Assembly (NCBI GenBank): GCA_017518705.1
Contig: JAFWUC010000066.1
Span: 1-57,794 of the forward strand
DNA from: Clostridia bacterium
GTDB lineage: Bacteria; Bacillota_A; Clostridia; Christensenellales; Aristaeellaceae
DNA: 57,794 nucleotides
Reading direction: 5' to 3'
The notes under the pieces are model-generated. The model was not told the DNA's origin and did not search any database. It was given only the letters and a program-made list of their open reading frames with translations. Of the stretch, positions 25,271 through 33,402 are shown in pieces; position 1 is the stretch's first letter, and each line of letters starts with the position of its first letter. The position numbers and the translations under genes were made by a program.

Positions 25271-25816
25271 GAAGATGTCACCCTGTTCAGAGCCGGCGAT
25301 GGCGTTTGCTACATCACGCTTTTTGGATCGGGAAATCCTGAAGAAGTACTGATCAGCTTTGATGGAAGCAAGCTGATAATCAGAGATGACAGATCCGCGG
25401 ACCTGTACATAAAGGCATCACCTGTCGACAGGGCGGAGTTTATGAGCATCTTTGATAAGGAACTGGTGGAAGACAGCATGGTTTATAAGATTCAGGATTG
25501 TTATTGCCCTGTCTTTCTGTCTTTGAACCCGGACGGCACAGGGAGAATCGAGCTGGACGAGGAACGCTTTTTCCAGCTGAACAAAAACAACGAAGCGATT
25601 GCAGACGAGATACCAAGTGCCATCACTGAGGGGATAGGGCAGTATACGTTCAGCTGGGATTTCTACCGAGCAAATGATACGTATGGCGTCTTTGTGCTGC
25701 AGTTTGACGGCGCGGACACGCGCACACTGGATTGTCAGGCCTATTTTGACGGGAACGGCCAAATACTATATTACTTTTTACCCAAGCTGTTTCCCTTCTA
25801 TCAGTTTCCGGGATAA
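25271..25816 (+). pseudogene. 5'-truncated gene fragment of unknown function
   Basis: From about 25271 an open frame runs to TAA at 25816 with normal GC-rich codon use. It has no credible start: the first ATG (25442) lacks a ribosome site, and protein-like sequence precedes it (FRAGDGVCYITLFGSG, then ISFDGSKLIIRDD). The end reads YGVFVLQFDGADTRTLDC. It faces the PH-domain gene head to head, and both look cut at the same point. It seems to be the C-terminal part of a beta-rich protein whose family is not recognised. Confidence 0.5.
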
Positions 25817-25853
25817 TTGCGATAGAGAACCTATCTGCGGAGCGGCGTTGTTG

Positions 25854-26011
25854 CCGCCCCGTTTTCAGACGCAGCTTGTTTTTTTTCTCCGGAACATTAA
25901 GCCCGGCCCATTCCTTTTCTTTTCGCGATCTGATATAATTATCCCGAAAGGGAGGTATTCGGCATGAATCCGGACCCAAAACTGACGGGGACGTTTCTGC
26001 AGGCGAAGCGC
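25854..26011. repeat. 158-bp imperfect direct repeat, copy A (truncated XRE gene start)
   Basis: This stretch matches 27161-27318 over its whole length, without a net length change. It covers the promoter-leader region and the first 16 codons of an XRE-type gene. Shared landmarks are CCGTTTTCA, CGGCCCATTCCTTTTCTTT, TTATCCCGAA and GGGGACGTT. Confidence 0.85.
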
Positions 26012-26056
26012 AGTTATTTATCGATCACCGTCCGTTTACCGAATTGCCCGCGGTGA
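25964..26056 (+). pseudogene. Truncated XRE-family regulator gene (remnant of a duplicate)
   Basis: The frame starts MNPDPKLTGTFLQAKRS, nearly the same as the intact regulator at 27271 (MNLDPKLMGTFLQAERK). It leaves homology after codon 16 and stops at 26056, so the helix-turn-helix is lost. The GGGAGG ribosome site is retained. It appears to be the 5' stump of a tandem duplicate. Confidence 0.75.
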
Positions 26057-26079
26057 CAATCAGGAGGTTGACCTAAGTT

Positions 26080-27114
26080 ATGGATGAGGTCCGTCTTGTA
26101 AATGCCAGGCGTTCTTTTGATTCGATCGATATTGCGAAATTTCTTGGCAGTATCCTGATCTTTGCGATGCACGGTTCTGCCCTTGACGATTTTAAGATCG
26201 CGCCGTCGGTATTGGAAATCGCGGCGCGCTGGGGCGTTCCGTTCTTTTTCATAAGTTCCGCATACTTCTTATTTCGGAAAAGTGAGAACGGAAACATCGA
26301 AAGAGCGCATTTGCGGCATTATCTGTTCAGGATCGGCATGCTGTATCTGTGCTGGATGGTCTTTAATCTTCCGTCCGTTTATTTAAGACGTCTCTACCAG
26401 AAAGACCTGACTGCCGTAAGCACCTGGCTGACATTCATAAAAAACTCGGTCTTATCATCGACTTTTACCGGGTCATGGTATCTTGTGAGCTGTATGTTCA
26501 GTGCATGCCTTGTTTATTGGCTCAGCAAAAGATTCCATACGAAAACCATAATGTTATTCACATTGCCTTTATATCTCCTGTGTGCTCTTACCTCCATGTA
26601 TAAAGGAATCCTGCCCAAACAGGCAGCCGGTATCCTCGGTTTTCTTTGTTTTCCCTTGAATTTATTCAGCGGGTGCTTCTATTTTGCATTAGGCAAATAT
26701 ATATCCGAGAATGAATCCCGGCTGGAAAAGAAACTGACGAAATCAAAGATCCTGATACTGTTTTTTGCGTTTTATGCGGTGTATACGGCAGAGTTCCTGG
26801 TCACAAAGCATTATGATATATTCACTTCTTCCGACGCGGCATTTTCCTCGGCGGCAGCGGCATCCGCCTTATTCCTCTTTTGCCTGCGCTTGAAAATAAA
26901 AATCAAAAACGACGTATTGCTCAGGAAACTGAGCATCATAATCTATTGCTGTCAAAGCAACGTCCTGTTTTTCAACAGCCTTTGCGTGATGCTGCTTGGC
27001 GTACATTATTTGACCGCGTTTCTCATGTCCTGCCTGGTTGTCGCCGCTGTTTCGATCGTCATATTCGCTGCTCAGAAGAAAACACGGTGGAAATGGGTCA
27101 ACTATATGACGTGA
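26080..27114 (+). CDS. Acyltransferase-3 family membrane protein
   Basis: The 344-residue protein has about ten hydrophobic segments and the opening typical of acyltransferase-3 (PF01757): RSFDSIDIAKFLGSILIFAMH with the conserved His near residue 31. RWGVPFFFISSAYFLF (about 50-65) and TGSWYLVSCMFSACLVYWL are further landmarks. Such proteins transfer acyl groups from the cytoplasm to surface sugars, peptidoglycan or lipids. The AGGAGG site at 26062-26068 is somewhat far (about 11 bases). Codon use is less GC-rich than core genes. It lies between the two copies of the 158-bp repeat, so it may have arrived with or caused the duplication. Confidence 0.8.
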   Translation: MDEVRLVNARRSFDSIDIAKFLGSILIFAMHGSALDDFKIAPSVLEIAARWGVPFFFISSAYFLFRKSENGNIERAHLRHYLFRIGMLYLCWMVFNLPSVYLRRLYQKDLTAVSTWLTFIKNSVLSSTFTGSWYLVSCMFSACLVYWLSKRFHTKTIMLFTLPLYLLCALTSMYKGILPKQAAGILGFLCFPLNLFSGCFYFALGKYISENESRLEKKLTKSKILILFFAFYAVYTAEFLVTKHYDIFTSSDAAFSSAAAASALFLFCLRLKIKIKNDVLLRKLSIIIYCCQSNVLFFNSLCVMLLGVHYLTAFLMSCLVVAAVSIVIFAAQKKTRWKWVNYMT

Positions 27115-27160
27115 TCGGTTTGTATCGATCATCGTTTATTTCCGCTAAGCTGCGCTAAAT

Positions 27161-27318
27161 CCGCTCCGTTTTCAAACGCCGCTTGTTTTTTCCCGCGGAA
27201 CATCAAGCGCCGGCCCATTCCTTTTCTTTCCGCGTTCTGTTATCATTATCCCGAAGGGGAGGTATTCTGAATGAATCTGGATCCAAAGCTGATGGGGACG
27301 TTCCTGCAGGCGGAACGC
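27161..27318. repeat. 158-bp imperfect direct repeat, copy B (upstream region and start of the intact XRE gene)
   Basis: This is the partner of 25854-26011. The two copies flank the acyltransferase gene and its leader. Confidence 0.85.
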
Positions 27319-27804
27319 AAAAAGATGGGAATGACCCAGTCCGAGCTTTCCGAAAAGCTGAACGTCAGCCCGCAGGCCGTGTCGAACTGGGAACGGGGCG
27401 AAACGCTTCCGGATGTTTCCGTCCTGCCGGACCTGGCCGAAACGCTGCACTGCTCCGTCGACGCGATCCTTTCCGGCGGCAAAGGCTGCGGCGGTTTCCG
27501 CAGGCATATCACGGTGGCGCAGATGCAGGAAGCCCTGCTTTCGCTGGACCGTATCGGGGAGCTTCTGGGGCGGGATCACTTTATCTACCAATGCATCATA
27601 GACGCGCTGAACACGCGCATGAACACCGCCGTCGAAGCGTCTTTTTCCGACCCGCATATTTTCGACGTGTTCACGATCGAATTTCTGCTGGCGTGCATCG
27701 GCAACGGCGATTATGTCGACCCGAAGGATGTGGAGACCCATATCCCGCAAAGCAGGGCGCGCGATTACCTGATAAGGTCCATGCAGGAACACGGCATACG
27801 CTGA
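27271..27804 (+). CDS. XRE family transcriptional regulator
   Basis: The 177-residue regulator has an N-terminal helix-turn-helix (about residues 8-62: FLQAERKKMGMTQSELSEKL, then VSPQAVSNWERGETLPDVSV). The C-terminal 100 residues (QMQEALLSLDRIGELLGRDH to SRARDYLIRSMQEHG) are helical, probably for dimerisation or ligand sensing, and match no domain I recognise. The start follows GGGGAGG with good spacing. The target genes are unknown; the neighbouring acyltransferase gene is one candidate. Confidence 0.88.
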   Translation: MNLDPKLMGTFLQAERKKMGMTQSELSEKLNVSPQAVSNWERGETLPDVSVLPDLAETLHCSVDAILSGGKGCGGFRRHITVAQMQEALLSLDRIGELLGRDHFIYQCIIDALNTRMNTAVEASFSDPHIFDVFTIEFLLACIGNGDYVDPKDVETHIPQSRARDYLIRSMQEHGIR

Positions 27805-27898
27805 CGCAGGGCGTCGGGCGGATTGCCGACGTGTGTTTCGGGCAGCGGGAAAAAGTAAGGTGCGGCAGGTAAAACGCCGCGCCTTCTGTTTTTCATTA

Positions 27899-27927
27899 TT
27901 GAAATGACCGTGTTTATATGGTATCAT
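27899..27927 (+). promoter_or_regulatory. Sigma-A promoter of the DUF2927-like gene
   Basis: TTGAAA (27899-27904) and TATCAT (27922-27927) are separated by 17 bases, about 60 bases before the start. Confidence 0.65.
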
Positions 27928-27988
27928 GACCGCAGGCGGTCTTCGGTAAACCGGGCGTCTGACAGGTCAATAGGGAAGGAGTATATGT

Positions 27989-28723
27989 ATGCGCGGGGAT
28001 CATCTCATGATTAAAAGGATATTTGTGGCCGCACTGACGGCGCTGCTGCTTCTGGGCGGGTGCTGTAATTTTGCTTATGCCGCCGCGCCATTCAGTTATT
28101 CAAGCGCCCAGGACGCGCGTCTCAAGGCGCTGGACTGCTTTATGACCTGCGCGTTCTCCGTCGAATACAGCGGCGACAAAAACAACGTGGCTAAGACGCT
28201 GACGCGCTGGGAGAACACCATAAAGATCTGCGTTACGGGTTCGCCGGCATATGACGACTTAAGGCAGTTGGACAGGTTCATCATGGACGTCGCCACCCAC
28301 TGCCCCAATATGCCCAACATACGTCTGGTGAACAGCGAAAGGGACGCCAACATCACGGTCTACTACGGTCCGCTGAGCGAGCTGGGCAACCACCTGGACG
28401 TTTACAGGGAAGGCAACTGGGGCGCGTTTAGCTATACCTATTCAGGGGGACGGATGATATCCGCCAAGGTGGGGATCGCTACCGACGTGAACTGGACCGA
28501 AAGCAAGCGGCATCTGCTTATGGAGGAGCTGGTGGGCACGTTCGGGCTGACGAACGACCATTACGTCTATTCCGACAGCATAGTCTATCAGGAATGGACG
28601 ACCGTGGGCGAACTGTCCGAAGTCGACTGGCTGATGCTGAACATGCTCTACGATCCAGACCTGCGCTGCGGCATGAGCGCGAAGACCGCGTACGATATCC
28701 TGCGCGCCAAGATTCTTTCATAA
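27989..28723 (+). CDS. Exported DUF2927-like protein
   Basis: The 244-residue protein has a signal sequence (MIKRIFVAALTALLLLGGCCNFAYA). LGGC fits a lipobox, while AYA offers a signal peptidase I site. The mature part follows the DUF2927 pattern: LTRWENTIKICVTG, RDANITVYYGPLSELG and a segment RHLLMEELVGTFGLTNDHYV with YSDSIVYQEWT, where DUF2927 members have a helix ending in a 'GL.ND' turn and an 'SIF/SIV' strand. An EE-containing helix hints at a degenerate metzincin-like site, but no HExxH is present. The molecular role is unknown. It has its own promoter and shares a terminator with the convergent gene. Confidence 0.7.
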   Translation: MRGDHLMIKRIFVAALTALLLLGGCCNFAYAAAPFSYSSAQDARLKALDCFMTCAFSVEYSGDKNNVAKTLTRWENTIKICVTGSPAYDDLRQLDRFIMDVATHCPNMPNIRLVNSERDANITVYYGPLSELGNHLDVYREGNWGAFSYTYSGGRMISAKVGIATDVNWTESKRHLLMEELVGTFGLTNDHYVYSDSIVYQEWTTVGELSEVDWLMLNMLYDPDLRCGMSAKTAYDILRAKILS

Positions 28724-28742
28724 AGAACAGAATATGAAAATG

Positions 28743-28775
28743 GGGAGCAGTCTCATCCGAGGCTGCTCCCGTTTT
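28743..28775. terminator. Bidirectional terminator between convergent genes
   Basis: An 8-bp stem (GGGAGCAG 28743-28750 with CTGCTCCC 28763-28770) is flanked by GTTTT on the right, and on the other strand by ATTTTC. Confidence 0.75.
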
Positions 28776-30913
28776 CAGATTTCTTTTATCCCAATGCTTT
28801 TCAGGTAATTATATGTTCCGTCATAAAACTCGGGCAGACGAGTGTTGTCTTCCCAAAAGCCGCTGGGAGTTTTATTCGCATTTCCGTATGGCACACATAT
28901 GACCATCCCGCTTCTTGCCCGTGTCAGCAGAACGCGGTACGCATTTAGCATATACTTGCGTTTTTCCTGCTTTGTTTCGCTGTCTCCGATTTGTTCATTC
29001 CACTGTGTTTTGCCGTTAAAGCTGTAATAGTGCCATTGACCGTTTTTATACCGCATATCCGCATCCCACAGTATGCAGGTATAATCCAGCTCAAGGCCCT
29101 GTACCTGGATCTCGGTTGCCGCATCTTCCAGGTAGTTTGACGACCTCGTGTCAGCCTTGTCTTCCAAGAACCAATGCACGGCGTTCTCATCGTCGGACGG
29201 CAGGATGTGTACCGCCAAGGGTTTGAACCTTGCGGATTCTTTTGTTACGAGTATGCCTGTCCGTTCTGTGCCTCTCACCTTTTCGTGAAGCCATTTACGC
29301 GCTTTTGCCATGTCCCTGGTAAGGACGATGGGATATTTATCTTTGATCTCATCATACAGCCGCGGAGCTTCACCGTCGAAACACAGCAGGGAGTGCACAA
29401 ATGCGGAAAGTTTCTCGGCTCTGAACGAGCGCAGGGAAACGCCAAGATGCAGGTTTTCCAGGTATGTTACCTTGGGGTTGTCCTTCAGAAGCTCATTTAC
29501 CTTTCATTCGGCATATTCGGCTTCAGTCAGTTTGGGGGATATGAAAATATACCAGTTAGGGAAATGTTCATTCAAAGCCTGTATCCATTCCGAAATACCG
29601 GCTTCACCCGTGTTTATTTCCTGCCCGCCGCCGACAAGGCACACGATGGTTGCCCAGTCTTCTCTCTGATCCAGGGACCAGATCAAAAAAGCGGCTTCCG
29701 ACATCGGGAAATTGGGCACCTTAAGCTTGTTTCCGTATGTGCCGCCTCTTTTAAGGTATTCCGCAAGCCTTTTATGAGTCCATGAGCGCTGTGCTTCATC
29801 GAAAATGGCTACGTGTTCAACTTCACCGTACCCTGCATTTTTCATTTTCACGGCTTTTTCAGGGTCGATTTCAAGCACGCCGTTTTCAACGGGGTTCTTT
29901 ATCTTTGCAAGCATATTGTCCCGATACCGATGGATCATCTGTATCGACTTGCTCACTTCGCGGCGGGCATCCGAAAGGTTCTTTTTCTCGTTGCGTTCAC
30001 GGCATCTTTTGAGGTTATCCTGAGCGAGTGCTTCTGTCAGCACCGCAACAAGCGGACCGTTGCCGGAAAGATATACGGCTCCCTCGTCTTTGACGGGTTC
30101 GGTCTGCCCTTGATAGGTCTGTCTGATTGCCACGTCAAGCCCTACAAGAGTTTTGCCCGCACCGGGCACTCCCGTCACGAAACAGATGCTCTTTTTGCCT
30201 GCTGCTTTGCTGCGCTGTATGATTTTCAGTATAGTGGCTATGGTCCTGTCTGTAGATACTTTATCCGCTTCGTGCCTTGTGATGTTTTCTACGGAATGAT
30301 TCTCATACAACGTCCTTGCCGCCTCGATTATCGTAGGTGTCGGGGCATATGGACTTATGATCCAGTTGGGATCGACGGGAGGTTCATAAGGAAAGCGACG
30401 CAACACTTCCGCGATGGTGTTTTGCAGACCCGATTCTCCGGAGATCAGGGGATTGACGACTTTGTCATCGTACACGGACATCCGGACGGTCGAGGAAGAA
30501 GAGCTGTGATTCGTCGCTATAAGGATAGGCACGATGATATTGCTCTGGCTGAATTTGTGGAAGTTTTTCAGGTCCAAAGCATAGTCGAGCACCTGGTCAA
30601 CATCCGCTTCCAGAACTCTGGATTCACCGACCTTGAATTCAAGGCAGAAAATGATCCCCTTCAGAAGCAATACCACGTCGATTCTTTTGCCTAAGCGGGG
30701 GATGTCATATTCAAAAATGATCTGCCCGTCTGTATATTTGTATACGGACAGAACGCGTTTCATGATAGTTATTTCGGCTTTCCAGGCTTCCCTCGTTGTC
30801 GTAAGGGCTTCCCCGTGATATTTATCGCACAGCACACCGAATATGTAATTCTCGTCTTCGGCAAGAAAAGTTCGGAAATTGCTGTTATACAGACAACGAG
30901 GGCTGCTGATCAT
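28775..30913 (-). pseudogene. PD-(D/E)XK nuclease plus DUF2075 helicase gene interrupted by one TGA codon
   Basis: One continuous frame of 711 sense codons is broken by a single TGA at 29506-29504 (codon 470). Before it lies an N-terminal nuclease-like domain with D79 in KRIDVVLL and E92/K94 in CLEFKVG, then a P-loop NTPase of the DUF2075/Schlafen-3 type (GVPGAGKT at 248-255, AIFDEAQR Walker B). After the TGA the protein text goes on at once (KVNELLKDNPKVTYLENL), ending with helicase-C motifs (VQGLELDYTCILWD, YRVLLTRARSGMVICVPYG). Helicase-nuclease proteins of this kind are often found in defence or mobile regions. The start follows AAAAGGAG. It could still yield a 469-residue truncated product. 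Confidence 0.8.
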
Positions 30914-30946
30914 AAAGGAACTCCTTTTTAAGAAATATAGGGCGCT

Positions 30947-31234
30947 TTACACCTCAAAATCGCAGGCGAAGGAGCTTTCGCGCACCTCGTGCATGCGCTT
31001 GCGGATGGGCATGTGCAGCGGGTGGGTCTGGTAGGCGTCGAAGGCGGCGCGGTCGGTGAAGGTGCAGATAAGCGCGATGTCGCAGGAGCGCTCGCTTTTG
31101 AGGATGTCGCTGCCGGCTTCGAGGTCGACAAGCCCCTCCACGCGGCCCTTCATGGTGTAGAAATTTTGCACGAGTTCGGGGATCAGGTGTTTGTATTCGG
31201 GCTTTATCTTGAACAGCACGATGTGGCGGATCAT
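30947..31234 (-). CDS. Dabb (stress-responsive alpha/beta barrel) family protein
   Basis: The 95-residue single-domain protein begins MIRHIVLFKIKPE and continues LVDLEAGSDILKSERSCDIALICTF, then AFDAYQTHPLHMPIRKRM. This is the pattern of PF07876, a dimeric ferredoxin-like barrel. The conserved His-Pro-x-H segment near residue 70 is present. Members range from plant stress proteins to polyketide cyclases. The role here is unknown. A ribosome site GGAGG precedes the start. Confidence 0.88.
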   Translation of the reverse strand: MIRHIVLFKIKPEYKHLIPELVQNFYTMKGRVEGLVDLEAGSDILKSERSCDIALICTFTDRAAFDAYQTHPLHMPIRKRMHEVRESSFACDFEV

Positions 31235-31263
31235 AAAACGACCTCCGTTGGAAATATAGGAAT

Positions 31264-31298
31264 GACCCCACGGGGAAGCGTTCTCCGTGGGGTCGGTT
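31264..31298. terminator. Terminator-like hairpin between the repeat-protein and Dabb genes
   Basis: A 10-bp stem (GACCCCACGG 31264-31273 with CCGTGGGGTC 31285-31294) is present. The T run (GTTTT) is on the right side, so it fits rightward transcription better; leftward termination is weaker. Confidence 0.5.
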
Positions 31299-31299
31299 T

Positions 31300-31797
31300 T
31301 CAGCGTGTGCGCCGTCTGCTGCGGGTGAGGACCTCGCTGATCACGATGCCCCGCATGAGCTCCCGGGCGCGCCCGTAATCGATGGCGGCGGGGGAGTCGG
31401 TATCCTCGGAGGCGATGGGAGACATGCCGTCGTGGCAGGGGTCTTCACCCTCGTGGAAGGAACTCATGTCGTCGTGACAGGGGTCCTCGCCTTCGTGGAA
31501 AGAGCTCATGTCATCATGGCAGGGATCGACGCCCTCACGGAAACCTTGGGCGCTGTCCCAGCTTTCTTCATCCTCCGGCTCGAACCGGGGCGGACGGGAA
31601 GAGGCTGCAGAACGGGTCCTCATGTCCTGATAAGCTTTGTTCATCAGGGATTCCCGGATGCGCTGCTTATCCTCTTTCATCCGCTGCCGGGCGGCGGAAG
31701 AGGAGGCGGACCCGGATTTCCCCTTCTGAGATGCTCCCCTGATTATTGCGACGAAGGCAATGATCATCAGGAACATCATCGGTAAGAGCCGTTCCAT
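31300..31797 (-). CDS. Membrane-anchored protein with three 14-residue Cys-His repeats
   Basis: The 165-residue protein has one N-terminal membrane helix (residues 4-20), a basic, Ser/Ala-rich linker (about 21-65), an acidic part, and three tandem repeats at 86-127 of the type FHEGEDPCHDDMSS. Each unit holds one Cys, a following His and several acids. The C-terminus is Arg-rich. The repeats may bind metal or offer Cys for cross-links. It follows floA by 9 bases and so belongs to the nfeD-floA operon, which suggests a role in membrane microdomains. No family name is known to me for it. Confidence 0.75.
   Translation of the reverse strand: MERLLPMMFLMIIAFVAIIRGASQKGKSGSASSSAARQRMKEDKQRIRESLMNKAYQDMRTRSAASSRPPRFEPEDEESWDSAQGFREGVDPCHDDMSSFHEGEDPCHDDMSSFHEGEDPCHDGMSPIASEDTDSPAAIDYGRARELMRGIVISEVLTRSRRRTR
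31417..31542 (-). repeat. Tandem 42-bp coding repeat, three units
   Basis: Three adjacent 42-base units each encode a 14-residue repeat with the core DPCHD. Units two and three are almost identical at both DNA and protein level, while the first has R and V in place of H and E. Confidence 0.9.
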
Positions 31798-31806
31798 GCT
31801 AACTCC

Positions 31807-32808
31807 TTATTTTTTGGGCGCCTGCGCGGGCTTGGGAGCTTCCGCTCCGGGCGCGGCGGCCTTGGCGATGCCGGTGCGCATCTCGGTGTCCGCGATGGTG
31901 TTCTGCATGTTGTAGTAGTCCATCACGCCCAGTTTGCCAGTGCGCAGGGCGTCGGCCATGGCCAGAGGCACCTGCGCCTCGGCTTCCACGACCTTGGCGC
32001 GCATTTCCTGAGTGGCGGCCTTCATTTCCTGTTCCTTGGCGACAGCCATGGCGCGGCGCTCTTCCGCCTTCGCCTGGGCGATGCGGCGGTCGGCTTCGGC
32101 CTGGTCCATCTGCAGCTGGGCGCCCACGTTGCGGCCCACGTCCACGTCCGCGATGTCGATGGAGAGGATCTCGTAGGCGGTGCCCTTGTCAAGGCCCTTG
32201 TCCAGCACGGTCTGGCTGATCAGGTCGGGGTTCTCCAGCACGGCCTTGTGGGTGGCGGAAGAACCGATGGTGGTGACGATGCCTTCGCCGACACGGGCGA
32301 TGATGGTTTCCTCGCCGGCGCCGCCCACCAGGCGCTCGATGTTGGTGCGCACGGTGACGCGGGCTTTGGCGCGCAGCTCGATGCCGTCCTTGGCGATGGC
32401 GGCTACGGGAGGCGTTTCGATGACCTTGGGCAGTACGCTCATCTGCACGGCCTGCAGTACGTCGCGGCCCGCCAGGTCTATGGCGCAGGCGGTGGTGAAG
32501 GACAGGTCGATGGAGGCCTGCTTTGCGGAGATCAGGGCGTTGATGACCCTTTCCACGTTACCGCCCGCCAGGTAATGGGTCTCCAGCATGTCGGTGGTCA
32601 CGTCCAGGCCGGCTTTGCAGGCTTTGATGTAGGCGTTCACGATCTTCTGGGGAGAGATGCGGCGGAAGCGCATACCCACCAGGGAGCTGATCTTGACCGG
32701 CGCGCCGGACGCCCGGGCGGTGATCCACAGCCCCAGGGGCACGTAGCGCAGGAAGAGCAGTATGAATACAAAGATGACGACTATAAGGATGATGATAAGT
32801 TCAGGCAT
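31807..32808 (-). CDS. floA: Flotillin-like protein FloA
   Basis: The 333-residue membrane scaffold protein (YqfA type) organises functional membrane microdomains. It has an N-terminal membrane helix (about 3-22), an SPFH/band-7-like part ([40 protein letters not shown]), then a charged coiled coil ([20 protein letters not shown], about 230-285). The end is Pro/Ala-rich. The length matches FloA. It sits between nfeD and the Cys-His repeat protein in one operon, the usual nfeD-floA pairing. Confidence 0.95.
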   Translation of the reverse strand: MPELIIILIVVIFVFILLFLRYVPLGLWITARASGAPVKISSLVGMRFRRISPQKIVNAYIKACKAGLDVTTDMLETHYLAGGNVERVINALISAKQASIDLSFTTACAIDLAGRDVLQAVQMSVLPKVIETPPVAAIAKDGIELRAKARVTVRTNIERLVGGAGEETIIARVGEGIVTTIGSSATHKAVLENPDLISQTVLDKGLDKGTAYEILSIDIADVDVGRNVGAQLQMDQAEADRRIAQAKAEERRAMAVAKEQEMKAATQEMRAKVVEAEAQVPLAMADALRTGKLGVMDYYNMQNTIADTEMRTGIAKAAAPGAEAPKPAQAPKK

Positions 32809-32820
32809 TTGATACCTCCG

Positions 32821-33306
32821 TTATTTCTCGGCCTCAGCCGGTTTTACTGTGAGCTTTTTGCCCTCGGTCCTGAGCACGGTGACCTGGGCGCCCTTGGGGA
32901 TATAGCCGCCCTCGGACAGCACTTCCAGGCGTTTGCCGCCTATCAGCGCGTCGCCTACGGGGTTGAGCGGCGTGAGCGCTTCGCCTTCCTGGCCCACCAG
33001 GGATTCTTCTTTTTTGATATCCGGGACCGGGGTGGATTCCCCGAGGATTATGCGGGACTTGCTCAATCGTCCGCTGGCGGCGCTCTTAAGGGACAGGGCC
33101 ACCGCGCAGGATGCCACTGCCAAAGACGCCAGCAGGGTGATCAGTCCGCCGGTCACGCCGTAATTCCTCCACATAAGCCAGGTGCCTACAGCCAGAAGCG
33201 ACGCTCCCGTAAGACCGGGCAGACCCAGCCCCGGCGTGATCGCTTCAAGGGCGATAAGCCCCGCGCCTACCGCCAGGCAGGCAATGATAATAACGATTTC
33301 GGGCAC
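32821..33306 (-). CDS. NfeD-like membrane protein (short form)
   Basis: The 161-residue protein has about three membrane helices (residues 5-20, 30-48, 52-75) with the family text LIALEAITPGLGLPGLTG, and a C-terminal OB-fold (about 95-155: GQEGEALTPLNPVGDALIGG, then VLRTEGKKLTVKP). It is the short NfeD form without the ClpP-like protease part and works with the flotillin encoded 12 bases downstream. The start is a GTG after GGGAGG. A good promoter precedes it. Confidence 0.88.
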   Translation of the reverse strand: MPEIVIIIACLAVGAGLIALEAITPGLGLPGLTGASLLAVGTWLMWRNYGVTGGLITLLASLAVASCAVALSLKSAASGRLSKSRIILGESTPVPDIKKEESLVGQEGEALTPLNPVGDALIGGKRLEVLSEGGYIPKGAQVTVLRTEGKKLTVKPAEAEK

Positions 33307-33330
33307 GATTCTTCACCTCCCTCAGCGTAT

Positions 33331-33359
33331 ATTATACCAAATATCTCCATGAGGGTCAA
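33331..33359 (-). promoter_or_regulatory. Sigma-A promoter of the nfeD-floA operon
   Basis: On the minus strand TTGACC (33359-33354) and TATAAT (33336-33331) are 17 bases apart. Confidence 0.85.
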
Positions 33360-33362
33360 GAA

Positions 33363-33390
33363 TAAACCCCCTTCCTTCAGGAAGGGGGAA
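33363..33390 (-). terminator. Terminator of the TIR / HD-RyR operon
   Basis: A 10-bp stem (33367-33376 with 33379-33388) is followed leftward by TTTATT. It separates this operon from nfeD-floA. Confidence 0.75.
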
Positions 33391-33402
33391 AACCGGGGCG
33401 TT

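Noticed and set aside
27989..28723. Metzincin-type protease activity for the DUF2927-like protein
   Set aside because: No HExxH motif is present; only an EE-containing helix in the corresponding position can be seen.
29504..29506. TGA read as selenocysteine or tryptophan in the nuclease-helicase gene
   Set aside because: The flanking helicase text does not call for Cys or Trp, no SECIS-like hairpin stands right after it, and TGA is used as a normal stop in many overlapped genes here (ATGA junctions).
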